A stretch of 64,000 nucleotides of DNA from Asterella californica (Eukaryota; Streptophyta; Marchantiopsida; Marchantiales; Aytoniaceae): NCBI GenBank assembly GCA_036924285.1, contig JAYKYS010000018.1, positions 4,588,001 through 4,652,000 on the forward strand, read 5' to 3'. The notes under the pieces were generated by a model. It was not told the DNA's origin and ran no database searches. It saw only the letters and a list, made by a program, of their open reading frames with translations. Of this stretch, positions 13,606 through 24,672 are shown one piece after another (position 1 is the first letter of the stretch; each line of letters opens with the position of its first letter). The position numbers and the translations under genes are program-made.

Positions 13606-15290
13606 AGTTAGAATACCCGATGTGTATTCTTGGCCCCAGGGCAGGCTTGAGTATCTTACTTACTAAACAGTCAAAGATCAAGATGCTTCCAACTTGGTCA
13701 TTTGTCGGCATAGAGCTCGATCTGGAGCCAGTTGTGCAAGAATTCAAGAGAACCTGTCAGTCGCAATAGCACAAAACCCAAAAAGGATTACTGGATTTGC
13801 ACGTTGTAAGATAGTGAAGAAGCAATTTAGTATATCAAGTTTGTAATGGAGAGGATGTATATGCAAGGGAATTGTGCACGATCTCTTCTCATTTCCTGAA
13901 CACTCTTTGGACTCAGTTCGGGTCTATGGTTGAACCGAGGGTATTTTCTTCGCAGGCCTACGGAGTGAAAGGTCAGTTTTCCTCATCTCACTGTCTTTAG
14001 GATGCCCGTCTGCACACAAAGGGTCTAAAGGGCTGTCAGTAGTGGCTTGGAAGTCATAATACAATAAGCTTTGGTAACTGACCTTGTGATGTTCAGTTAC
14101 ACAGTGCAAAAGACTTCTGCAATACACGTTAAATCTCTGGTCGTCACCAGAGTTTTACCCAGGAACTGTGTCTGGCTGAAAATTTCTTTGGTATTTTCGG
14201 TTGGTGTGATGAGACCCGAAAAAATTGTTCCATTCTATTATTGTGCATATTATGTTTAAGAGTCAAGGCATGGTATGTGATGTGGACGACATGGTGTGGA
14301 GAAAGTGTGCTGACTAGTGAGAATGAGAATCAGTATGAGAATAATAATAATATATATTTCTAAGGTAGTTTTACAACCTTTATCATTTCCCTTTCTGTGA
14401 TCGGCCTTGTGTTTCCAAACTGACGCTGTATAAACAGCTTTATGTCAATAAGGAACCATTCGGAGCATACGATGCAGTTCGGTTTCTGCCTCTATGAAAT
14501 CCATGTGTATTCCGTTTTCTCTTTGTCACACAGGCTCTGTTTTTACTTTCGTTATGTTGCATTGGATCATCTCTTCTTGCTTTGTACCCCTCATTTCCTT
14601 CTGGTTTTCTCTTGCTTGACATACAACGTGTTTCACTAATTTTTTTGGAATTTTCTCTTCACGGATCTACCTCTACACTAAGAACGGGAGTTTTCCAGAT
14701 GCCCTAGAACTGAAAAGAAACTCCTGGATCGATAAGGGCCTGATGAGTCGGTTAAGTTTTCATCTGATTGACCTCTTTTCCTACTCATTTCCAGCTTAAT
14801 TCTCTCTGTTGGGTGCTGATGAAGTCAGAGAGCAAGTTGAGGTGCGTGCGACGGAAGTGTGTTCTGTTGCATGCTCTGCGTGTACCTTGTGGTAATGAGG
14901 TGTTTCAGTGCACCCCTACTCAATATCTATGGCTGTGTCCCTGACTTTTGTTGGAGATTTGCTTCTAACCTCTAATTTCTTCTGACATTCTAGCTGTTGC
15001 GCTTGCTGGCTCAATTATTATTGTCTTTCGCTCAGTTCGTTAGGAATCGCATTTATATTCTGTCCTACTGCCATTAAGGGGTACATCTTGGAAATGTACC
15101 CCTACACGTTTCTTCTTGGTCTAACCTAAGTTATGTTCATTCGCTGAATGCTCCAACAAGTAAGCATTACATGTTACCACTCTTCCGTATTCACCTTGTA
15201 CTTACATTCGTTCAAAACTATTTTGGGGTTATTTTTAATGTGGGGACGAAGTCACTGTTTTCTTACTCGTGTATCAGTATATATCTCTTA
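13606..15290. other. 3' flank of the TFIIIC gene, no further gene
   Basis: Probably 3' UTR followed by spacer. Open frames at 13924-14127 (-), 14071-14259 and 14442-14639 (+) carry no recognisable features. A short hairpin sits at 15077-15103. Confidence 0.4.
15077..15103. repeat. Perfect 10-bp-arm hairpin
   Basis: AGGGGTACAT and ATGTACCCCT are exact reverse complements separated by 7 bases. Role unknown. Confidence 0.6.
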
Positions 15291-16018
15291 TGTAAATTTC
15301 TGATGTAGTTTGCAATAGGTAAATATTTAACACGAACTGTTCTATATATAAATATATATAGATAGATAAATATATTGTAAATGAAAATGAAATTATCTGT
15401 ATATAGCAAAGATTACATACAAGAATTAAGAAAAGATATTGCAGAGTACTAAACTATAATAATACACAACAATGAAGTACTATATCATACATAGATAAAG
15501 TACTATATCATTATTAGATATACACTATTAAAGTACTACGTCATACTTAATTTAAAAATGTTTTTTAAATAAAGATTTAAAAAATTTTCATTTCATATTT
15601 TAGTAGAAGGAACTTTCCAAACTCGATCACATTTTAATATACAAAAAACAATAACGAGAATTTCAGAAAATAAAAGTAAAATCTACTATGCTCTAACCCT
15701 CTCTGGACACCGAGCCAAGAAGGCGGGAAAGAACATAAACGATTTCGAAAAAAAGTAAATGATATTATGTAATGTAATAAAAAATGTATACAAGACAGAT
15801 AATAAGTTGACTTCTTAACAATAATTTTATAAACCAATAATTAGTTATGTTGTTTAACACTAGTCACTAGGATGTCATTATATATGACTATAATATTATA
15901 GAAGAATAATATAATATATTTTTTCAATTCTTATGACTTTTAAAAGTGTATTTCATAACTTTTATGTATCAACTTTTATTATGTTGATACATATAATATA
16001 GTCAATTAGAATCTCAAC
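15291..16018. other. AT-rich spacer
   Basis: Contains a loosely repeated phrase (AAAGTACTAYRTCATA near 15475-15550) and no gene that I can support. Confidence 0.4.
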
Positions 16019-16090
16019 GTTCGGTGACGCAATGGATAAGATAAAGTGATTAAACTTTTGATTCATGATCATGATGAGTTCCTCCATATA
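16019..16090 (+). repeat. tRNA-like remnant (possible SINE head)
   Basis: GGTGACGCAATGGATAAG resembles the D-arm and A box of a plant tRNA-Arg, and TGATGAGTTCCTCC about 45 bases later could be an eroded B box. The acceptor stem and T arm do not pair, so it is not a working tRNA gene. Confidence 0.3.
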
Positions 16091-16403
16091 GTGTACGCGG
16101 TGCAGGTTTGTTTCTTTCTTTTGCCCGAATTTCTATAACAACAAAGTCTAACTGAGAACATAATGAGCTTGCAAGCACATCTACTAGGTATTTTTGAACG
16201 TATTTTTTTTATTCGACTTGGATGCAAACCAAAATATAATGATCGATCAAATTGGCGTTGGAGGATGTAGATATGCTAGTGAAGATGGAATACATGTTTG
16301 TGTCTAAGAAAAGTATTACATGCAATAAAACAATGTGACTTTTAAGCAATACTTTTAAGCAATACTTTTTGGAAATAAGATGTATACGATTTTATTCATT
16401 CAG

Positions 16404-16520
16404 CAATCGACTACTTGGCAAAACTACAAAATAAATTGATACTTGATTCTTATTTGATTAACTTATCAATCGACTACTTGGCAAAACTACAAATAAATTG
16501 GTTCTTGATTCTTATTTGTT
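16404..16520. repeat. Tandem duplication, about 62 bp, two copies
   Basis: CAATCGACTACTTGGCAAAA occurs near 16404 and again near 16466. Both copies continue with ACTACAAA, AATTGRTWCTTGATTC and TTATTTG. An 18-base repeat (ACTTTTAAGCAAT) also lies just upstream near 16340-16370. Confidence 0.75.
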
Positions 16521-19500
16521 AAAGTTAATCAAGTTAGAGAAGTGATGTATTACATCTGGCTAGTTTCGTTGAGTACGATTTTCACGAACTTCATGTCTTC
16601 GTTTCATCTCCCATATTCAACTTCTCCGAAACATTGAGCATGACTAAGTTTAACACTTGACGAGATAGTTGGGATGTTCTTGATATCAGTAGAAATACAT
16701 ATTTACAGTTCTTGTACTTTTTCTCAGATTAAACAACTTTAGAGATATGTAGATACATATTGCTTCCAGTATGTGTATACCATGTCACAATATTATCTAA
16801 AATATATTTCTTAATTAAATATCACTCAATACATAAGAAATTTAATAAAAATAGTTTATTAATAAACTTTTATAGAATCTTTTTTAAATACCAAAATATA
16901 AAGAAATATCTTATTAAAAATAACTTTCTATGAGCACATGATCTTATAATTTCATGAAAAGATTCACTCTCAAGATGAATTAACTATGATGTACTCTTTT
17001 GTTGTTTGTAGAACTATTTAGAAATATCCTTCTTATCATAATTATTTAACCTTATAGTGTTTTGACCAAAGACATGATTTTACCTTATGTCTGTTTTTAT
17101 CATAGTGATTGGTTTCTTGATTAATATAATGTGATTCACTTATCATACCATCATTTAATCTTTTTGCTTGGATTTATTTTGAGATTTCCAAGGTCTATGT
17201 GCAAGTCTATTCGATCTATTGTGAATTTTCATTAGAATATTTACCAAGTGAGTGTACTACAAAAAAGTCTATTGATGTCATCGTTGGCATCATCAAGGAT
17301 GAACGACATGATGAGAGTGAATGAGAGTGCACGGATGTTGTATAAGATGATAGACATGGATGGCTTCAAGCGGGAAGAAAGTCATTGCTGAAGGTGATTG
17401 GGGTTAGGAGGATGATGCTTGGGAGGTTGCAATAGTTTTGAATAAAAAATAAAGAAATACGATGTTTGAGAAGGACACCATTGTACAACGAGACAATAAT
17501 AGTTGCGGTTGAAGATTTTGATTGCAAAAAAGTGGATTTTTTCAAAAAGCAAAAAAGAGGAGAAAGATATGTACGATGACATGTATTGGGTTGAGGTTAA
17601 GGGTTACAATCAAGATACATGATAATGATTGAGATGGACAAGTGACGTCTATTACGTCACAAACCTTGACGATGAGGTTCAACTTGATGGATGAGAGACG
17701 TTCAAGAGTATGAGGGTTTACTCATTTTATGTCTCGAACGATTTTGAAAGATGTGTAGATTTAGAAGGAGTGACTCAAGACAAGCGAATGGATGAAGACT
17801 GAAAAAGAGAAAAGAAGACATGGATCTAGAGAAAATGAAGACAAGAGTGCAACTTCAAGATGACGATCCGGTTGTAAACTTGAGGATAAAGTTGACTACG
17901 ATGAGAAGGAGGATGACAAGACGATATGAGTGCTTATCCACTCCTTGGTTGGTATCTCTCGTGCATACTGAAGGATGCACATGTTTAGAAGGGGTGGATG
18001 TCGTGTCGTGGAATGACTCTTGCTTCGAAGTCCAAATTCGATGTTTTCATTATAGCTGCAAAGACATTCATAAGATTAAAAATGGATTTTTGGTAACTTT
18101 TAGATATTCATTTTCGTTACACCAAGTGGAAGAGCTTGTTGTTAGCTTCCCATGGGCATTTTATTTATTTTAAATTGAGCTTAATGACAAAATTATGAGG
18201 TTTGAAAGATGAGAAAATCAAGCTAGATCTCAATTTATGATGTTGATTGGGTATTTGCAGTTCTTGACGCTATAATGAAGATGCAAGGGATTTTCTAGTC
18301 GTTATTTGAGAAAAATCTCACGGACTGTGAATTGACGTAAGGGGTCAGCTTAAGGAGTTAGCTTGTATTTGAGTCTTGTCGGCAGACGTTTCAGAAGATT
18401 AAGAGATCTAACGCATGCTCACAAAGTGTCATTGAGTTCAGATGTGTGCAGGCTATGCGCTAGTTAAGACGATTCGCGAAGAGGAGGATCAAGATGTATA
18501 TTCTGGAAGAAATTGAGACATAGGGAAGAAGATACTCTTTTCTCCGGCGTGACAAGACTGAAAAGGAGCTCTCTTTCCTTTCTTAATAAATCCTATTAAG
18601 GACTCACCGGTTTTTTTCCTGTAATTCTCTTTTATTTCTTAATAAAGTTTCCCATGCGTACTATCACTTTTAAAACAATTTAAAAGAATAAATTTAAAAG
18701 AATAAAAAAATAAATATTGAATGCAATCTAAGTATAGTTGGGTGATTTTATGCATGCATCTCGGAATAAGTTGAATATAACTATAAAAAGTCATTAGCTG
18801 AAATAGAGATCAAACATCTCTAAGAAGATATCATTAGTCCGTATATAGATATTAGTATATTATCATCTTATAGTGTTGCGTATAGTCACATTCTTTTGTA
18901 AAGCTCTAAAATTAAATATAGTTATATATAAGCTATTATAAAGTGATAGTGTTATAAAAGCTAAATTTATTTAGGAAACATCTGTCGTACTCATATTTAC
19001 GATTATAATACAGTTGTAACTATACCGAGTGTGATTATAACAAGATATAAATGTAGCTCCAGCCCGGAAGGGTGGGATTTTTGGATTTGTAGAAATTGCT
19101 TGATCACAACTCCAGTAGGTCTTTTATGATTGATCAGATTTTTCTTAACAATATATTGCTTGAGCACATCTATGAATGACTATGATAATTAAAACCAATC
19201 ACTTTGGCATATTGTTCATCATTTCACTATCTTCACCGTGATTACATATCGTTGTCTTTCAAGTCAATTCAACAACAAAATAAATCCCAGATTATACATG
19301 CTCAAAAAGCTAATGTATGCAGTCAGACGTGTCATTAATATGATAAATTTACTGATTTCACAGTCGATATTCACTCAAAGGTGTGATCAAATCAGTCGAT
19401 AGTTAGTTAAAGATATGATCAAATAATCTATTGTTAAACCTCGAGTGAACGCTCGAGGGTAACCGACATTCTTTGTATTCTCAACCGGATGGAATTCTGA

Positions 19501-20770
19501 GCCGGATATCTGGCTAGTTAAAGTTTTACAAAACGACAAATTATCTATTAAGAAAACCAGGAAGATAAATAAATAACTGAAAAAGCCAGTTTCTGTTCAT
19601 TGGCATCGAATAATTTTTGGTTCTTTCTCACAGTGTTTTTCCGGTCTGAAGAAAGATTTTATTTTGTTACAAAAACTCTCGAAATCTTCATATTCAAACA
19701 CTTCTCTATCAATACTGAGTAGTTTGTATTGAGATGAATCATGACTTGTTAAAGCGGATAAAAATTTTAATTTAATTTTTTATTTCACAGATTCAAAGTT
19801 GAGATGAAAATATAATCATCAAAAGCATTTTCTGAATAACGGTTAAATTCCTCAGTTCTCAAAATATAAACCCACAAAATAAAGTCTTCTGGGTTACTCA
19901 ACCACATGTAGTCATACTCGAGATTCAAGAGGTACGATCAAACACAAGCAACTTACTAGGGGTGTGATCAAGCAAACTTCTTTTGGTTTTTGTGTTGAGT
20001 GACAGTATACGATTGTCGTTCTTCTCACCACACATAAAAGTTAACGAATCAAACCGAAAACAGCAAGCTGGCTGCTTCGTTTAGATAAGACTACCTTTAG
20101 AAAGAGTGAATGTGTCTCCATGAGTGGTTGACTTCGAGCAATGCCTTTTGAACCAGAGCTGCGATGCCACGCATCGTGAATCTACGTACTATCGTCCTTA
20201 TTAGAAAGATACTTTACTGGTGACAAAACATCAATCTTGGTCTCTAATGGATTCAACCTTAAAGTGCCATGGACTAGTTTGGACTCTCTGGAAGGTTTTT
20301 GTCGAAAATCGGTACATTTCCGGTGGATGGAAAGGGAAACCAAAAGTTTTACCTTTTTGTCGGAAATTTTGTCTAAAATTATTAAGATTCAAATTTTCTT
20401 CGGAAATTTTCCGACAGATATGGGTCAAGACCGGTAATCCTGGAAACCGACTGAAAATCGTAACACTATATTCCGGGACTCCCCGGGCACTATGGGAGTC
20501 GGTGGGACAGTATGAGGACGGAACCTCCTCACTACTCAGAAGTTTACTCAAAAGAAACGCAAGAACGTGACGCCGCATAAGTTGACTACAGAAGGGATTT
20601 ACAATTTCACAGATTGAACTGAAATCCGTGTAGAAATCCGTGTAGAAGTAAACTGTAGAATAGGTATTTACAGAGAAAAGAAAAGGAAAAGAAAAAAGCA
20701 GTTTTCATGAGCATAGACATGCCACATACTGTCGTAAGAAAACAGGCGAGGCAATGAATAGCCAACAGAT
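16521..20770. other. Gene-poor AT-rich DNA
   Basis: No gene is supported. Open frames at 17820-18173 and 20220-20570 (both strands) are over 110 codons but have no domain, no splice-linked partner and mixed composition; they may be eroded transposon DNA. The purine-rich stretch at about 17280-17900 is noted without interpretation. Confidence 0.4.
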
Positions 20771-20773
20771 GAA

Positions 20774-20942
20774 GAGACTCCATCAAGCTTTACAAGGGAA
20801 AGAAGGACCCGAAGGGCCAAGCAACCATCGCCCGAAGGGGAGAAGAATATCGAGGCTAAGTCGCACTATTAGTAGCTCTAATGTCGTCAATCCTTAAGTT
20901 ATCATACATATGTAAGTCAAAATTCTTACATACGACATGTGT
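20774..20942 (+). repeat. Dispersed repeat, copy 1
   Basis: Contains ACAAGGGAAAGAAGGACCCG, then AAGGGCCAAGCAAC and a GTAAGTCAAAA block, also found in the same order at 24500-24672. Neither copy has a good open frame. It could be part of an LTR or of a non-autonomous element; class unknown. Confidence 0.65.
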
Positions 20943-22120
20943 AAGAGTTTTACAACATCTCGCGAGTCAATGTTAGAAGCGTTGATCAGAAAGTTTACTT
21001 TCCGTTAAACCACAAGTTTAGATATTATATGAAGATAATTACTTGGTCACACCCTCTAAAAATAATTTTCTCTTGTACGCCCCTGACTTGTTCAAGTTCT
21101 CTTGGTTACATCGCAGAAGATTTCTCGGTTTTGAATCTGACATGGAGTTTGACATAGAACCCTTCATAGTCGTTGGATCATCACGAATGACATGTGTGAG
21201 TCATTAACAAATTAAATTATTTTTTAAAACATCAACTCATAAATGATAATATGCGATCATTTCGATTAAGATCGATTCACCAAATGAAATACCGACCACT
21301 TAGATCGACCACCACGAATGATAGTCTAGAGTCATTTAGATTAATTAGAAATTTTAATTAACCTCAAACAGTGAATGATCTGATCTTGTCATGCTAGATT
21401 ACACGCGTCTAGTCAGATCACAAATAACATCATCTCCACGTCAGATTCAAGACCGAGAGATCTCCACGCGGTATGACCAAGAAGACTTGAAAAGCTCATG
21501 GGCATGACCAAGAGAAAACAGGTTTCAGGGGGTACGACCAAGTAATTATCCCATATTATCTCACTTTGTATCTTTCCGATCTGGCTATGGTTCATATAAT
21601 GTAAGAATAAGAATGTACAAGATAATCTCTTTCTAATGTGCTTAATCTCACAAACTTGTCAAATTTATGCAAGAGTCACTCAAACCAGTTCTATACGGTT
21701 TTAAGGTCACTGACGTAACCTTTTGTAATAATGGAAAGACTAATTTTATTACAAACATACGTATCACCAACAAAGATGGTACGTAAATACTTCCATAAAA
21801 TCTATCCTCTGTACGCTAACAAAATTTATTTATGAAACTAAAACCACCTAAGAGAGTTCCGAATTAACCTAAATCAATTATATATTCAGAAAATAAGACT
21901 TTACAGCAAGCTTTGAAAAGGGATGTTCATGCCCGTAGTTGTAAGTATCACGTACTGGAGGATCGTCTCAGACGTATTATTGGAAACTTTCCATGTAAAT
22001 CGTTACAATTTACAGGATCGGCTGTAACTCCCGAAGCAGATTTAAATTCATGATTTTGGGTTTAAATGCCGCTTTTATTCATATATATTTTTTATCATAT
22101 TTTTTAACAAGTAGCTCTGC
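20943..22120. other. Spacer, no gene recognised
   Basis: Moderately AT-rich. Several loosely similar ATGAT/ATGAC-rich phrases occur at 21180-21390, but no repeat unit can be defined. No coding or RNA feature. Confidence 0.35.
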
Positions 22121-22180
22121 TTGCAATTGCGGGGCTATACATTAGTGATTTTGCAATTGCGGGGCTATACATTAGTGATT
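22121..22180. repeat. Perfect 30-bp tandem duplication
   Basis: Two identical 30-base units (start TTGCAATTGCGGGG, end ATTAGTGATT) lie head to tail at 22121-22150 and 22151-22180. Perfect identity suggests recent origin. Confidence 0.9.
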
Positions 22181-22540
22181 TATCTAGATTTTTTTTCCAG
22201 TTTTCACGACGATTCCATCCACTTTTTCAGTTTTCATCACGACTCCGTCCGTAAGTTTTGCTACACGACAAATTTTTTATTTTTTTTCTGGTTTCCAAAA
22301 TATACGTGTAGCTATGATAACGCATGGCAAAAATCAAAATAAGTGTTTGTAAAGCCAGCGCTGAGAACGAAGGAAATGAACGATGACATGAAAAAATAAA
22401 ACGAAATACAAAATTACTAAAAGAATACTAATAACTAGAATCGAAGGAGATGATTCTCTCTTGTACTTTAATTAATCAAACCTCTCCCGTAATACATACC
22501 TGTAGCTCCCATAGAAAATATTACTAAATGTTGTAGAAAA

Positions 22541-22594
22541 CGTAAGCATTAATATTCCTGTAACATTTTACAGGAATATTAATGCTCGTAAGCA
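22541..22594. repeat. Perfect hairpin with 18-bp arms and flanking direct repeats
   Basis: Arms at 22546-22563 and 22568-22585 are exact reverse complements around a 4-base loop (CATT). The octamer CGTAAGCA occurs at 22541-22548 and 22587-22594 on either side, overlapping the left arm by three bases. This looks like a tiny foldback insertion with a target-site duplication. Confidence 0.75.
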
Positions 22595-23392
22595 GTCGCT
22601 TGCTATAAGTCACTTTATCCGATCGTTATTTATCCCTTCTTGCAGGCTTGGCAATAGCTGACACTTGAGAGGCTTAAGGCATCCCCAATCGAATAGCGAT
22701 TACGACTCTTTTTATCTCTATTTTAGAGATTAATAACAAAGAATTTATATTTTAAAAGTAATAATTTCTCACCTTATTTCTTTCATTATAGATCTCTAAA
22801 GATCGAGCGTACCATTGCATAACTTGTACTGAAAATGAACGTACAAATTAGAAAAGACTATGAACTCGACGTACATTTATGCTAACCAACATAGGGACAT
22901 GTACTAAATGTTATCATATAACGGTTTCATGCTATATATGAAAATCTTATTAATCTGTTTAATACATCTTTAAGTTAAGTGAGCGCAGTAGCATTTGAAG
23001 AATATATCAGAATATAAAATGGTATAAAGACCGGGGGAGAGTTCTCCACTACTGGGTCACTAAGGAACCAGCTTTACATAGTTTATTGTCGATTAGTTTT
23101 TCCCCCGAAGCTAGGTTCACTAATAAAACTGAGGATCATACATTTCAGTCTATTGAGATTTTCTTCAACTGGAGTAGAAAATATTCGTGAGATTAACTAA
23201 TTCATAGACCTGTCTTTTGGATTACACGTTTCAGTTCAACTTTTAATGAAGTGGATGTTAATGTTTTGTAATTGTTGAGATGGAAGCGTTTGCATAGTAC
23301 GTGATCTTAGAATTCATACGTTTCAACATTCGAACGCAAAAGTTGTCTCTTTTGTTTCAAAAAAAATTTATATTATATTCTGGTTGTATATC
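22595..23392. other. Spacer, no gene recognised
   Basis: AT-rich DNA with no supported coding or RNA feature. Confidence 0.35.
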
Positions 23393-23590
23393 GATAGCTG
23401 AGATGGTTGAGTTTCATTCTCTAAGCGAAAGGTCTAGAGTTCAAACCCTCCTGCTCTCGATTGAGAGTGTTACAAAAATTTACTGTTGTGTGAATCTGAT
23501 CCAAATACGCTGTGGTTACTTATAAAAAGCAGTCCGATGCATTTTGAAAGAATAAAAACGAATATAATAAAGACTTTACCTCTTTTGACT
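23393..23590 (+). repeat. tRNA-derived SINE, copy 2 (best preserved)
   Basis: The head GATAGCTGAGATGGTTGAG closely matches a tRNA 5' half (TAGCTCAGNTGGT-like A box). GGTCTAGAGTTCAAACCCTC matches a B box at the usual spacing, followed by CTGCTCTCGATTGAGAG. The body ends in an A-rich tail with AATATAATAAAGACTTTACC. Transcription by Pol III from the internal A and B boxes would be expected of an active copy. Confidence 0.7.
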
Positions 23591-24499
23591 TTTATAAGTC
23601 ACCTCATGTTTCTAGAGTGAAAAACGTACCATGTTACCAAATTTGCTAATCTGCAAAAAGAAAACTGATAAGCTACTATGTGCGACTGGGTTTAAGAGCT
23701 TTAGAAAAAAGAGCGCTGGAGATGTTATCACTAGTGTAAAACCTTAATCCCATTCTTATTTCTACGAGGTGAAGTCTCAACGAGCAGCACAGGTAAGAAA
23801 CTTGAAGCAATCGCAAAGTGCGGCGCAGTGTATGTGTATATTAGGGGGTGTCAGAGTTTAGAAAAAAGATTCTTGAACGGCTGAGAGGTAACTGGACGTA
23901 AAACTGTCACGGGTAAGTTTGTATAAAACCGCGGCTCATTCTAGATCGCGCCCGAGATTCAACATCAAGATTTTATTATTGATTATTTTTCCGTTTCTAC
24001 ACTCAAGATAAATACTCAGAGTAGCAGAGAATCCATTACAAAAAAAATCAGAAAAAATCAGTGAATAGCCGTTAAGAAAACGACCGCGGCGTTTTCCTGC
24101 GGGTACCCGCAGGAAACACTGGCCGCAGACTTGCCGAATCCGTAACTCACGCCCGCGGCTCCCGAATATTTCGTTGATTCTTTAACTTTGACACCCCCTA
24201 TTGTTACTGATACCGTAAACACAGTCGGGTTAATTGGCAATCAGAAAACTTGAAGATTTGCCTTCTATAAATGGTGAAAGTCAACGCCCGATCCGCATGC
24301 ACTACTGGTACTGAGTACTACTGACGATGGACCGCGAACTCCTGTCACTGTTCCGACGCGGTTTCAACTCGAAATGAAGGTCGCAATGGTAAAAATCGGA
24401 CGGATAAACGTCGAAAATTTCGGCTCAGTGACTGACAGTGTGTTATTTGGCGTCTTTCTCGGATAAGGCCAAACGCACTTCTGGAAGACTAATTGTTGG
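23591..24499. other. Spacer with a perfect 24-bp palindrome
   Basis: No gene supported. 24093-24116 is an exact palindrome centred on GGGTACCC with arms TTTCCTGC / GCAGGAAA, flanked at short distance by GCGGC and GCCGC. Confidence 0.5.
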
Positions 24500-24672
24500 A
24501 AGGACCTCATCAAGCCTTACAAGGGAAAGAAGGACCCGAAGGGCCAAGCAACTAACGCCCCGAAGGGAAGAAGACCGGGCTAAGTACCGCTATCAATAGC
24601 TTTAAGATCGCAAATCGCCTCTATAATGTCAAGACACGTGTAAGTCAAAACTACTGCATAGAACAGGTAGAC
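24500..24672 (+). repeat. Dispersed repeat, copy 2
   Basis: Partner of 20774-20942: same order of blocks with scattered substitutions and small indels, so the two are diverged copies. Confidence 0.65.

Noticed and set aside
14733..14850. Possible box C/D snoRNA (TGATGA words near 14740 and 14817; CTCTCTG/CAGAGAG pairing around the second)
   Set aside because: No properly spaced D box with terminal stem and no guide element could be found.
17820..18173. 117-codon frame in purine-rich DNA
   Set aside because: Residues show no family resemblance and the surrounding DNA is closed in all frames; at best an eroded transposon.
20220..20578. Overlapping 116- and 115-codon frames on both strands
   Set aside because: Neither resembles a protein; equal openness on both strands points to composition.
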